This document shows positions 32,530 through 40,792 of a stretch of 56,129 bases of DNA, piece by piece (position 1 is the stretch's first letter; the number at the start of each line of letters is the position of its first letter). The stretch lies in contig NZ_JAKVIR010000036.1 in the NCBI RefSeq assembly GCF_022601975.1, positions 1 through 56,129 of the forward strand, read 5' to 3'. The notes under the pieces are model-generated. The model worked only from the letters and a program-made list of their open reading frames with translations, did no database searches and was not told the DNA's origin. The stretch comes from Pontibacter sp. E15-1. Lineage in GTDB: Bacteria; Bacteroidota; Bacteroidia; Cytophagales; Hymenobacteraceae. A program made the position numbers and the translations under genes.

Positions 32530-32587
32530 GCTATACCCCCTGGAGCCCCGGTAGCAAACGCGCTGCCGGGACTCCAGGGGGTATAGC
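32530..32587. terminator. 26-bp near-perfect hairpin with TATACC feet
   Basis: The left arm 32530-32555 pairs with the right arm 32562-32587 across a 6-nt loop, with one mismatch and one G-T pair. The feet read GCTATACCCCC and GGGGGTATAGC. It starts 17 nt after the stop of the coiled-coil gene and lacks a U-tract, like the hairpin at 15582-15637. Confidence 0.7.
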
Positions 32588-32743
32588 CATTGTGCCCGAG
32601 TCGCACATGTGCTGTTGGGCTGCCTGCTGTAGGCACGCGGAGTGGAAACCTGGCGGGGCCTACGGCAAGGGGTATAGCCATATGTGGATAACATGGTGGG
32701 CAAATGTGCGGGGGGCAAGCACCAACCTCTGCCTGAAAAGCCG

Positions 32744-32751
32744 TACTTTTG
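32744..32751 (+). promoter_or_regulatory. -7 element of the nucleoside kinase gene
   Basis: TACTTTTG fits TAnnTTTG exactly and lies 31 nt before the ATG at 32783. No clear TTTG lies at the expected upstream distance. Confidence 0.45.
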
Positions 32752-32782
32752 CTACCCAATTCAGACAAAACCATACCTTACC

Positions 32783-33397
32783 ATGCACATTGCAATCGTC
32801 GGCAACATTGGCGCCGGCAAAACCACGCTGGCCACCAAACTTTCCCAACACTTTAAATGGGATCTGTACCTGGAGGCTGTTGAGGACAACCCCTACCTGA
32901 AAGACTTTTACGAGGACATGGAGCGCTGGGCCTTTCACCTGCAGGTGTACTTTCTGAACAGCCGCTACAACCAGGTGCTGCAGATTCAGGCCAAGGACAG
33001 CAGCGTGATCCAGGACCGCACGATCTACGAGGACGCTTTTATATTTGCGAAGAACCTGCATGTGTCGGGCCTGATGACCACCCGCGATTACGAGAATTAT
33101 TTCGCCCTCTTCCAGTCGATGATCAGCAGGGTAAAGCCGCCGGATCTGATGATCTACCTGAAAGCCGACCTGCCGAAGCTGATTGGCCAGATTGAGAAGC
33201 GCAACCGCGACTACGAGAACAGCATCAGCATCAATTACCTCCGCAACCTCAACGACCACTACACTGCCTGGATGGGCAGCTACGACCTGGGCAAGCAGCT
33301 GGTGATTGATGTAAATAACCTGGACTTTGTGGCCAACCCCGAGGATTTAGGCCTCATTGTCGAGAAAATACAGGGTGAGCTGTTTGGCTTGTTTTAA
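32783..33397 (+). CDS. Deoxynucleoside kinase
   Basis: A 204-aa protein starting at the ATG at 32783 (MHIAIVGNIGAGKTTLATKL); a longer frame from 32684 starts inside a spacer with no similarity. The P-loop GNIGAGKT (residues 7-14), the E/DR motif in IQDRTIYEDAFIF (about residue 77) and the Arg-rich lid RNRDYENSISINYLRNLN place it in the dNK family (dAK/dGK/dCK type). It phosphorylates deoxynucleosides to monophosphates in the salvage pathway. A terminator follows. Substrate preference cannot be read from sequence. Confidence 0.92.
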   Translation: MHIAIVGNIGAGKTTLATKLSQHFKWDLYLEAVEDNPYLKDFYEDMERWAFHLQVYFLNSRYNQVLQIQAKDSSVIQDRTIYEDAFIFAKNLHVSGLMTTRDYENYFALFQSMISRVKPPDLMIYLKADLPKLIGQIEKRNRDYENSISINYLRNLNDHYTAWMGSYDLGKQLVIDVNNLDFVANPEDLGLIVEKIQGELFGLF

Positions 33398-33445
33398 GCA
33401 TACATACCTGCCGGGCAGCTAGCCGGTCATTTTAGCTATACCGCA

Positions 33446-33482
33446 TGAGGGGAAGGGCCAACGCTCTTCCCCTCACTGTTTT
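33446..33482 (+). terminator. Terminator after the nucleoside kinase gene
   Basis: A 10-bp stem TGAGGGGAAG / CTTCCCCTCA with a 10-nt loop, followed by CTGTTTTA; a moderate intrinsic terminator about 50 nt after the stop. Confidence 0.65.
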
Positions 33483-33572
33483 AGGGGGTATGGCTGAGCA
33501 GGAAGGGGCGCGGGGATTGGCTGTCGGTCTGAATTTTGCTATCTTCATCACCAAAATAAAAGAATACATCAC

Positions 33573-35243
33573 ATGAAACCACGCCATATTCTATTTGCTT
33601 CAGCGCTTGCGGCCTCGGCCTTTGGCTGCAGCGGCAACACCGCTACTTCTACCACCTCAGAAACCCCTGCCACTCCCACGGCACAGGCAGACGACAGCTT
33701 GCAGCAAAAACTGGGCATGTATACCAGCGTGCGCCTCACTTCGCCGCTGCAGGGCCTCAGCGCCAACGAAAAGAAGATGATCCCGCTGCTGATCGAGGCG
33801 GCAGACATCATGAACAAGCTTTTCTGGTATGAGGCCTACGGCAAGCGTGACTCGCTCCTGAATTCCCTGAGCAGTGAGGCGGCCAAACAATACGTGCGCA
33901 TAAACTACGGCCCCTGGGACCGCCTCGACAACAACAAGCCCTTTATCGCGGGGGTAGGCCCCAAGCCTGCCGCGGCTAACTTTTACCCCCCTGACATGAC
34001 CAAGGAGGAGTTTGCCCAGGCCAGCCTGCCCGACAAAGCCAGCCAGTATACCTTCCTGCGGCGCGATGCCAACGGCAAGCTGATCACGGTGCCCTACCAT
34101 GTTCAGTTTAAGGAGGAAGTGCAGCAAGTGGCTGACCTGCTGAAGCAGGCGGCGGCGCTGGCAGAAGACGCAGGGCTGCGGAAGTACCTGAACCTGCGGG
34201 CAGAGGCGCTGCTCACCGACAACTACCAGCCCAGCGACCTGGCCTGGATGGATATGAAAAGCAACAAGCTGGATGTGGTGATTGGGCCGATAGAGACGTA
34301 TGAGGACAAGCTGTTCGGCTACAAGGCGGCCCACGAGGCATACGTGCTGGTGAAGGACATGGAATGGAGCGAGCGACTTGCCAAGTATGCCGCCTTCCTG
34401 CCCGAGCTGCAGCGGGGCTTGCCTGTGCCGGCGCCCTACAAGAAAGAAACCCCGGGCACCGACTCCGACCTCAACGCTTATGACGTGGTGTACTATGCCG
34501 GCGACAGCAACGCGGGTAGCAAGACCATTGCCATTAACCTGCCAAACGACGAGGAGGTGCAGCTGAAGCGGGGCACCCGTCGCCTGCAACTCAAAAACGC
34601 CATGCGGGCCAAATTTGATAAGATCATGGTCCCGATCGCCGGCGAGTTGATCGTGGCCGACCAGCAGCAGCACGTTACTTTCGATGCCTTTTTTGCGAAC
34701 ACCATGTTTCATGAAGTGGCGCATGGGCTAGGCATCAAAAACACCATCAACGGGAAAGGCACTGTGCGTGAGGCGCTAAAGGAGCAAGCCTCTGCGCTGG
34801 AAGAGGGCAAGGCAGACATTCTGGGCTTGTACATGATCACGCAGCTGCACGAGAAAGGGGAAGTAGCCGGGAGCCTTGAGGACTATTATACCACCTTCCT
34901 GGCCGGCATTTTCCGGTCGGTGCGCTTTGGGGCGGCCAGTGCCCACGGAAAAGCCAACATGGTGCGCTTTAACTTCTTTGCCGATAACGGTGCCTTTGCG
35001 CGCGACGAGCAGACTGGCCGCTACCGCGTGAACTACGTGAAGATGCGCGAGGCGATGAACAAGCTCTCTGAGAAAATCCTTACCCTGCAGGGCGACGGCG
35101 ACTACGCGGGAGTAGGCGAACTACTAGACAGGCAGGGGCAGATCAGCCCGCAGTTGCAGGCAGACCTGGACCGCCTGGCCGAGGCCAACATACCTGTGGA
35201 TATTGTCTTCGAGCAGGGGCCAGCTGTATTGGGGTTAAAATGA
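33573..35243 (+). CDS. M49-like (dipeptidyl peptidase III family) lipoprotein
   Basis: A 556-aa protein with a lipoprotein signal (ASAFGCSGN, Cys19). The middle and C-terminal parts resemble dipeptidyl peptidase III-type zinc peptidases: H380-E381-V-A-H384 (MFHEVAHGLGIKN) and E410-E411-G-K-A-D415 (LEEGKADILGLYM) fall at the positions of the HExxGH and EExxAE/D motifs of M49. The first motif lacks the extra residue that defines classical M49 (HELLGH), so this is the HExxH-bearing branch. RINYGPWDRLDNNKPFIAGV is another family block. Probably periplasmic peptide turnover. Ends with a hairpin terminator 100 nt downstream. Confidence 0.9.
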   Translation: MKPRHILFASALAASAFGCSGNTATSTTSETPATPTAQADDSLQQKLGMYTSVRLTSPLQGLSANEKKMIPLLIEAADIMNKLFWYEAYGKRDSLLNSLSSEAAKQYVRINYGPWDRLDNNKPFIAGVGPKPAAANFYPPDMTKEEFAQASLPDKASQYTFLRRDANGKLITVPYHVQFKEEVQQVADLLKQAAALAEDAGLRKYLNLRAEALLTDNYQPSDLAWMDMKSNKLDVVIGPIETYEDKLFGYKAAHEAYVLVKDMEWSERLAKYAAFLPELQRGLPVPAPYKKETPGTDSDLNAYDVVYYAGDSNAGSKTIAINLPNDEEVQLKRGTRRLQLKNAMRAKFDKIMVPIAGELIVADQQQHVTFDAFFANTMFHEVAHGLGIKNTINGKGTVREALKEQASALEEGKADILGLYMITQLHEKGEVAGSLEDYYTTFLAGIFRSVRFGAASAHGKANMVRFNFFADNGAFARDEQTGRYRVNYVKMREAMNKLSEKILTLQGDGDYAGVGELLDRQGQISPQLQADLDRLAEANIPVDIVFEQGPAVLGLK

Positions 35244-35344
35244 AACAGTATACTATTTTTATAATTAATTGATTTATAGCGATTTGCAATCAATAAGGCT
35301 GCCGAAAAAATAAAGATAAATTCAGGTTCCTGATTAACTTAGTC

Positions 35345-35383
35345 TAGCGGCTGCACCAATTTGGTGTAGCCGCTATATTTTTT
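35345..35383 (+). terminator. Terminator downstream of the M49-like gene
   Basis: A 13- to 15-bp stem TAGCGGCTGCACC / GGTGTAGCCGCTA with one G-T pair and a tight loop, followed by TATTTTTT. It is 102 nt after the stop codon. Confidence 0.75.
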
Positions 35384-35511
35384 AGGGAAAGTATAAGAAA
35401 ACCCTCTGTTATCGAATTTTTAAAAAGACTACCAAAAACTTAATCAATTTTTAAAGAGTATGATGCTTTACAAAATAATTGTAAGTCAACCTCTTAACTC
35501 TGATATCAACC

Positions 35512-35724
35512 ATGAAAAGCTTTTATGACTTTAACAGAAACAATCCAGAAGAGCGGCTGGAACAGTATAAGTTATTCCCGGAGATGGCGCTATACCATAT
35601 AGCACTGCATGAAGAGATGGAAGAGGAGGAGTATCAGGCATTTTACAGCGCAGAGAAGGCGGCTTTTATGTATGCGGCACCACATATGCATCAGCAGCGT
35701 TCGCAACGGTGGGCAGCGGTATAG
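35512..35724 (+). CDS. Small acidic protein, unknown
   Basis: A 70-aa protein with no signal peptide or membrane segment. It has an acidic central helix (LHEEMEEEEYQAFYSAEKAA) and a His/Gln/Arg C-terminal tail (APHMHQQRSQRWAAV). I know no family. It is believable as a gene because it sits between two intrinsic terminators and ends 38 nt before its own hairpin at 35763. No consensus promoter was seen in the 130 nt upstream, which are AT-rich. Confidence 0.6.
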   Translation: MKSFYDFNRNNPEERLEQYKLFPEMALYHIALHEEMEEEEYQAFYSAEKAAFMYAAPHMHQQRSQRWAAV

Positions 35725-35762
35725 TATCCGGGCCTGCATAAAGACAAATGATACTATACAGT

Positions 35763-35801
35763 AGAAGCGAGCAGATGTCAGGTCTGGCTCGCTTCTTTTT
35801 T
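35763..35801 (+). terminator. Terminator of the small acidic protein gene
   Basis: A 10-bp perfect stem AGAAGCGAGC / GCTCGCTTCT, extended inside by AGA/TCT, and followed by six T residues. Confidence 0.85.
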
Positions 35802-35877
35802 GCGGGGCTGCTATGCATCCGGGCTGAGGGGGCCGATCAGCTTCGAAGTCAGCCACTGCAAGGCCCGAAAGCAGCTG

Positions 35878-37017
35878 TTATACCTGCTGCAGCACCAGTT
35901 CCGCACCCTCCTGGCCCACCAGAGAGCCAATGGCGATGCCCATGCCACTCAGGCGGATGGCACAGCTAACGCGCGGGGAGGTGTGCTGCACAAGTGTGGT
36001 TTTTTCAGCGCCTACCCCCATGATGCCACTCCATCGCTGCTCAACCTCGAACGGGGTTTCGGGCAGGATGACGGTTTGCAGCAATTCTTCCAGCTTATGC
36101 TGTATAACCTCTGTCAACCCAAAATCTGTGGTTTGTTCTGTGCCGAAATCGAGGTTGCGGCCACCGCCAAACAACACCCGGTTCCCGATGTTGCGGAAGT
36201 AATAGTAGCCTTTGTCGTAGTGGAAGGTGCCTTTGAGGCGTAGCCCCTGGATAGGCTTTGTGATGAGCACCTGCGCCCGCGCGGGCACGATGGACAGTTG
36301 CGGAAGCAGTTTCCGGGCAAACCCGTTGGTGGCGATCAGGGCAGCCTTTGCCTGCACGGGAACACCCTGTTCGGTAATGGCAGTGATGCCGTCAGGCGCT
36401 TCCTGTATTTCCTGCACCTCCAGTCCGTTTAGCACCAATACGCCCAGTGCCTGCACCTTTTGAGTGAGCGCCACGATCATCTTTCCCGTGTCGATCTGGC
36501 CCTCGGCTGTGCTCACTATTAGGTGGCGCACGTGCCGAAAGCCAAAGTCAGGGATTTTGTGGTCTGCGCCCTGGAAGATGGCCGGCAGGCCCGTTATCGC
36601 GTGCAACTGTCTGTTCAGGTAGGGGAGGCGGTTCATGCAGGCGGCGTACAGTTCCTGCTGGTGCGGGGCAAAGAGCTCATACCCTCCCCACCGGTGAAAG
36701 TCAATCGCGGCGTCGCCCAGGTTCTGCCGCAGGCGCTGAAGCCCTTTCCAGCGGCGCGCCACCTGGCTGAACACCGCTTCGTCAGACAGATGCGTTAAAT
36801 CGTCTAACAGTTCGGAGGGGCTGCCAAAGCAGGCGAACCCAGCGTTTTTGGAACTGGCGCCCGTAGGCAGCAGGCCGCGCTCCAGCACCAGCACTTTCAG
36901 GTTGGGCTGTACCGTCTTGAGGTGCAGGGCTGCACTCAGGCCAACAATGCCACTGCCCACGATCAGCACGTCGATATTGCTGAAATAGGATTCCCGCTCC
37001 CAGAAGCTGAACTGCAT
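35878..37017 (-). CDS. FAD-dependent amine/amino-acid oxidoreductase (DAO family)
   Basis: A 379-aa flavoprotein. The dinucleotide-binding GxGxxG appears as DVLIVGSGIVGLSAALHL (about residues 17-34), followed by the ADP-ribose Glu in VLVLERGLLPTGASSKNAGF; the GASSKNAGFA block is typical of DAO/GlyOx enzymes. The C-terminal FGGGRNLDF and MGIAIGSLVGQEGAELVLQQ close the FAD site. It oxidises an amine or amino acid with O2 or another acceptor; the substrate is unknown. It is the last gene of a tight operon with the 83-aa protein (3-nt gap) and the alpha/beta hydrolase. Confidence 0.93.
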   Translation of the reverse strand: MQFSFWERESYFSNIDVLIVGSGIVGLSAALHLKTVQPNLKVLVLERGLLPTGASSKNAGFACFGSPSELLDDLTHLSDEAVFSQVARRWKGLQRLRQNLGDAAIDFHRWGGYELFAPHQQELYAACMNRLPYLNRQLHAITGLPAIFQGADHKIPDFGFRHVRHLIVSTAEGQIDTGKMIVALTQKVQALGVLVLNGLEVQEIQEAPDGITAITEQGVPVQAKAALIATNGFARKLLPQLSIVPARAQVLITKPIQGLRLKGTFHYDKGYYYFRNIGNRVLFGGGRNLDFGTEQTTDFGLTEVIQHKLEELLQTVILPETPFEVEQRWSGIMGVGAEKTTLVQHTSPRVSCAIRLSGMGIAIGSLVGQEGAELVLQQV

Positions 37018-37020
37018 CGG

Positions 37021-37272
37021 CTACTGGTCCTCCCGGACGTATGGGTGTATATACTGACGGGCCTCTCCTTCGGTCATTTCCTCAAAATGGGTGAGCATGA
37101 TTTCGCGTTCCCCTTTGTTCAGCCCCTTCACAAAAACGCTCTCCGGCGTAGCGTAAATGGCATAGTTATGCTCTCCAAAGGGGTATAAGTTATTGCTTTT
37201 CAGGATAACCGCATGTGTGAGGTCTAGCGCTTTGCCACCCGGAACAGACACTATAAATTTGCTCTGACTCAT
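37021..37272 (-). CDS. Small operon protein, unknown
   Basis: An 83-aa soluble protein with beta-type composition in the N-terminal half (SKFIVSVPGGKALDLTHAVI) and a helical C-terminal half (KGEREIMLTHFEEMTEGEAR). No family is known to me. Its start overlaps the hydrolase stop by 4 nt (ATGA at 37272-37269 on the minus strand), and the FAD oxidoreductase starts 3 nt after its stop, so it is firmly part of a three-gene operon. It could be an accessory protein of either enzyme. Confidence 0.7.
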   Translation of the reverse strand: MSQSKFIVSVPGGKALDLTHAVILKSNNLYPFGEHNYAIYATPESVFVKGLNKGEREIMLTHFEEMTEGEARQYIHPYVREDQ

Positions 37273-37922
37273 GTGCTTGCTAAAATTTGGCTCAATATAC
37301 CACTTATTTCAGGCGCCCTGTCCATCACCATTAAATGTTCGCCGCCCTCCACCCGTATCAGGGCGGGGTTACTGCACAGCGGCAGCACACGGTCGGCGGT
37401 GCCGTGAAGCTGCACAAGCCCGGGTAGCCTTTCGGCCTGTTGCCAGTTCAGCAGCCGGCCCAGCGACCAGCGCAGATACGCTTCATCTATATCCAGTATA
37501 ATTTCTTTCAGCAGTTTTTTCTCGGGGGGAGTATGGGCGCCGAAAAACCAGGGGGCGAGCGGCCATCCGCTTTGCAGCAGCCGTAGCGGAACGCGCCGAT
37601 GCAGCTGCGTTTTGCCCAGCATACGGTAATACCAAGGCAAGGCACAGGAAGTGGCCATGCTGGAGATAATGATCGTTTTTTCAGGCTTCAGGAGCTTTGC
37701 CAGTTCTATGGCAACGACCCCCCCATACGATAAGCCAAGCAAAATTGGGTTTGGGTCAGTGATCTGCTGTTTCAGGCGCAGGGCGTAGCTATGCAGGGGC
37801 TCATCCGGGTGCTCAGGCGCGATCCACTCCACATGGTGCTGTTGCAGGTGGGCAGGCAATTGCAGGTACTGGAACATGCGCTTGTCGGCCCCCAGGCCAC
37901 TGATCAGAAAAATATTACGCAT
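37269..37922 (-). CDS. Alpha/beta-hydrolase
   Basis: A 217-aa alpha/beta-hydrolase starting at the ATG at 37920-37922 (MRNIFLISGLGADKRMFQ); an upstream ATG at 37943 gives an implausible leader. The oxyanion-loop type phrase ISGLGADKRMF is followed by the nucleophile elbow LGLSYGGVVAIELAK (Ser about residue 69), the acid in LHGTADRVLPL and the His in VEGGEHLMVMDRA. The substrate is unknown. It is the first gene of a three-gene minus-strand operon, preceded by two -7 elements. Confidence 0.88.
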   Translation of the reverse strand: MRNIFLISGLGADKRMFQYLQLPAHLQQHHVEWIAPEHPDEPLHSYALRLKQQITDPNPILLGLSYGGVVAIELAKLLKPEKTIIISSMATSCALPWYYRMLGKTQLHRRVPLRLLQSGWPLAPWFFGAHTPPEKKLLKEIILDIDEAYLRWSLGRLLNWQQAERLPGLVQLHGTADRVLPLCSNPALIRVEGGEHLMVMDRAPEISGILSQILAST

Positions 37923-37976
37923 ATGGTCGCTCGCTAATGGCATAGCCAGAGCAATGCTGTCCTCTGGCTTTTACCG

Positions 37977-37997
37977 CAAAGATAGCCCGCAAAGCTA
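37977..37997 (-). promoter_or_regulatory. Tandem -7 elements of the hydrolase operon
   Basis: Two exact TAnnTTTG boxes on the minus strand, TATCTTTG (37984-37977) and TAGCTTTG (37997-37990), lie 55-75 nt before the hydrolase start. A clear TTTG upstream of either was not found. Confidence 0.4.
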
Positions 37998-38096
37998 TAG
38001 TCTCCTGCCACTCTTAGCAGAATTCTCAAGGCAAGGCAGCAGCGTAAGTCGAGTATCCTAAGCTGCTGCAGGGGGATTATGAAAGGAGCTTTTGTT

Positions 38097-38783
38097 TCAG
38101 GCTACTGCCTCCAATGCTTTGTGCGCCTCTTCTACCGGAGAGAAGCGCTTTTCGACACTGCTTTGCAGCACTTTAAGAGAGGTGCTGGTAAAATAGTAGA
38201 ACCAGCCTGCAATCCCCATCAGCTTAAAGCCATCCTCGAAGAGCACCTCCAACTCATTTATTTTGGAGGGTGCCACCGCATCCGTCAGAACTGAGAGGGC
38301 CAGGAAACCCAGTGCAGAGAGTAGCACAAGGTATGATGTGTCGAGTATCTTGTTGAGGAAATAGGCCAGGTATAGAACCATTAAAAGAGGGTATACTACC
38401 ACGACGTACTTCTCCCCGATTCCAAGTAGTTTGGGAATGGCTTCTTCGTGCAACAGCATGAAGTCGTCCAGAAGCAGGAAAGTAGTCAGGAGTCCTCCAT
38501 ATAACAGGAAATCCCGGTTGGCTGTTATTTTGGAGACGTTCAGATACACAACAGTGAAGAGACAGATGGCGGCGGTGGCGCACCAAAGCAGAATTCCCAG
38601 GTTAGAGATGAGTCCGAAATAAAACATACCCTTGGCCACAACCACAGCATCACGGGTGAGATCGCTTACTTTTACGAACGGCTGTAAATAGACGCCAACC
38701 ATAATAAGGAAAGCTATGCCATAGAACAAAATGGCCTTGCGCAGCGCTGGCAACTGAGGGAGCAACAGGGGCTTAAAATTCAT
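38097..38783 (-). CDS. Polytopic membrane protein, unknown
   Basis: A 228-aa integral membrane protein with about six hydrophobic segments: AILFYGIAFLIMVGVYL, GLISNLGILLWCATAAICLF, LLYGGLLTTFLLLDDFMLLH, VVVVYPLLMVLYLAYFLNKI, YLVLLSALGFLALSVLTDAV and LMGIAGWFYYFTSTSLKVL. Charged residues inside the third and fourth segments (LLLDDFMLLHEEAIPKLLGI) are notable and could bind an ion or lipid head. No known family. It stands alone between unrelated genes. Confidence 0.75.
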   Translation of the reverse strand: MNFKPLLLPQLPALRKAILFYGIAFLIMVGVYLQPFVKVSDLTRDAVVVAKGMFYFGLISNLGILLWCATAAICLFTVVYLNVSKITANRDFLLYGGLLTTFLLLDDFMLLHEEAIPKLLGIGEKYVVVVYPLLMVLYLAYFLNKILDTSYLVLLSALGFLALSVLTDAVAPSKINELEVLFEDGFKLMGIAGWFYYFTSTSLKVLQSSVEKRFSPVEEAHKALEAVA

Positions 38784-39099
38784 AAAAAGTATATAGTTAA
38801 AGCAGACTTCAGCTATATACGATATAGCAGGATTATGTTATTAAATTGTTAAATTATTTGAATAAAACGGCTCAAAATTGGCATACAGGCCACAAAATTT
38901 TTGAGCAGACGTGCGTAAGACCCAAGTGAGTTGACTAAAACTATGGGTTAACCTACATTTAGGTCAGTAGCCAGACTACGTTTATAGGGGGCGGCTTTCG
39001 TTAAAAGTGAAAGTAAAACCGTGAAGGTTTTAGCAAAGATTAAATCAAAGACCTAAATGGAGAAAGTGGGCTAAGGCGCACGATTAGCTTCGCTTGTCT
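38784..39099. other. AT-rich spacer with no supported gene
   Basis: The spacer upstream of the membrane protein gene holds no open frame of interest, no clear hairpin and no exact promoter match. CAAAATTTTTGAG (about 38892-38904) is a weak short palindrome. Confidence 0.5.
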
Positions 39100-39450
39100 T
39101 TATTGTTCCTTGGACTTCCAGATGGCAGACCAGCCACCGCCATACTGGTCCGTGATTTTGCCTTTCACCAGACTCAACCCGATCACAAGCGCTCCGACAA
39201 CCATGTCATTCACCAACGGGGCGGTGTGTTGATACTGCAAAACCCAGGGTGCCAGCAGGAGCCAGGCACCCACCGGGAGGTTGTAGAGCCGGACCGAGCG
39301 GGTTGCCTCCCACCACGAGATAACAGCAAAGGAGGCAATGATGGGGCCTGCGATGTGCGCGTTGTCGGTCGCTATCTTCTCAGAGCCGATTATTGCCGGG
39401 GAGGCCATAAGCCAAATCCCCAATAGTGCGTTTAGTACTTGTGCCCACAT
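39100..39450 (-). CDS. SPW-repeat membrane protein
   Basis: A 116-aa membrane protein of four helices with two SPW-type repeats: LLGIWLMASPAIIG near the N-terminus and VGAWLLLAPWVLQYQH in the middle. The repeats are named for their Ser-Pro-Trp-like core; the Trp and Pro are visible in both. The family is found in bacteria without assigned activity. Its start lies 1 nt after the stop of the VKOR-like gene, so they form an operon. Confidence 0.88.
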   Translation of the reverse strand: MWAQVLNALLGIWLMASPAIIGSEKIATDNAHIAGPIIASFAVISWWEATRSVRLYNLPVGAWLLLAPWVLQYQHTAPLVNDMVVGALVIGLSLVKGKITDQYGGGWSAIWKSKEQ

Positions 39451-39451
39451 A

Positions 39452-40012
39452 TTAAATTACTTTTCCCTGTACTTCCTTATACCCCCAGAATGCCTTCCAA
39501 AGTGAAACCCGGGCGTCTTTTACGCGCCGCATATACTGCATGCTCGCCAGAAACTCATCCATGGCAGGCCCGATCATGATCACAGAAATGGCCGCAGAAC
39601 AAAGGCACAGCGTGCACCAGGCATCGAACATTACGGGTTGCAGAATGACGAGCAGCACACTGATAAACCCCAGCGGGCCAACCGCGAGCCCAAACATAAT
39701 CACGATCCAGGGCATGGTGCGCCAGCGGCGCGTACCCCCGATTGCCCCCGTCAGGGCATCTGCCAGGTAGCCGATTGCGCCCAGTGCGGCATCCGGTATC
39801 GGGAGCACCCGGGATACGCTGGACGTGAGGATCTTGCGGCTGTCGTTTCCGAAAAAGGGCTCCCAGACGGTTCCGAACACATTCAGTTGAAAAAGCGCCA
39901 TGTAGGTGGCAATGCCAAAACCCAGGATCGCCAGCAGCACAATGGGAACCCGCTGCCCCCAGGAGGCGGGGTTATAGCTCCACCCGGGTGGAAAACCTTG
40001 CGTTTCGCTCAT
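39452..40012 (-). CDS. VKOR-like quinone-reductase membrane protein
   Basis: About 186 aa from the ATG at 40010-40012 (MSETQGFPPGWSYNPASWGQ); the longer frame from 40159 starts in a spacer. It has five or so hydrophobic segments. Features of the vitamin K epoxide reductase family are SRVLPIPDAALGAIGYLADA (conserved Ser/Pro/Gly loop) and the active-site-like CxxC in DAWCTLCLCSAA at the start of the last helix pair. The two loop cysteines of canonical VKOR are absent (the loop reads VWEPFFGNDSRKIL). It might still pass electrons between a thiol and quinone, or have changed function. Operon with the SPW protein. Confidence 0.78.
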   Translation of the reverse strand: MSETQGFPPGWSYNPASWGQRVPIVLLAILGFGIATYMALFQLNVFGTVWEPFFGNDSRKILTSSVSRVLPIPDAALGAIGYLADALTGAIGGTRRWRTMPWIVIMFGLAVGPLGFISVLLVILQPVMFDAWCTLCLCSAAISVIMIGPAMDEFLASMQYMRRVKDARVSLWKAFWGYKEVQGKVI

Positions 40013-40792
40013 AGAGAAGATAATAGTATGAAGGTAATAGAGCCCATGTGCCAGTGCATCAGCCACAGAACTCAGGTATGCTGCGCACAACGCAGGCGTT
40101 GGCTTCGCTACAAAGCGGGCCGCCCGAAGCCTGCCGAAAATAGTTTGCAGCGGGAGCACCCGAAACAGAACTCTTAAACCAAGCCTAAACTTACGCCTCT
40201 ACTACGTGACCTCTGGCAATGCGTTTTATTTACGGTTCCTTCTGGCAACCGGAGCGCCGCAGTGAGAATTGAATGTTATGGCAAGCTTTTTGGCGGGCTA
40301 GGTCGGAAAACCCTGAGCGGCAGTCTACTGCACATGGCTGGTTCGTGTCGTTCGCCAATGCAGGGTGGTATTCATGTTTTTGGGAGTAGGCCTGCGCAGG
40401 TATGCGCGAGAAAATGATGGTAATGCCTGTAGCCTTCCCGATATAGCATCCGGGTACTTCTGGGTATAAATCACTAAGCCCTGGCTGCCGGAGCAGGCAT
40501 GCGCTTCCTTTGGCTTCAGGTGCAAATTTGATTAGGGTAGGTATGAAATTGATGCTCTGGAAATGTAATGGATATATGCGCGAAAGGCTGATTATAAATG
40601 ACTTGTCTCGATGAACGACCGCTTTTCCCAGACAAAAAAATACGGGGAGTTCATGGAGGGATTAGCGAGGTTCGCAGAACGAAGCAGAGCATTGGTATAA
40701 GAGGGGTTTATGTAACGCAACAGTACTTGGCATGACATAGTACTATATGGTATAAGATTGATAAGAAATGTTAACCATATAATTTAAAAGCC
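40013..40792. other. 780-nt spacer with no supported gene
   Basis: The longest gene-free stretch of the window. Open frames at 40325-40525 (minus) and near 39638-40177 (plus) have no family and show codon composition unlike their neighbours. The right end is AT-rich and carries the palindrome AGTACT twice (40722-40727 and 40739-40744) and GGTATA twice, just before the small secreted-protein gene. Nothing else is recognisable. Confidence 0.5.

Noticed and set aside
33657..34724. 355-aa open frame antisense to the M49-like gene
   Set aside because: Shadow frame; the plus-strand gene has both zinc motifs and a lipobox.
39638..40159. Longer start for the VKOR-like gene and a plus-strand frame opposite it
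   Set aside because: The extra N-terminal residues fall in a spacer and lack a family; the plus-strand frame is a shadow.
40325..40525. 66-aa minus-strand open frame in the 780-nt spacer
   Set aside because: No similarity, no signal and no terminator or promoter.
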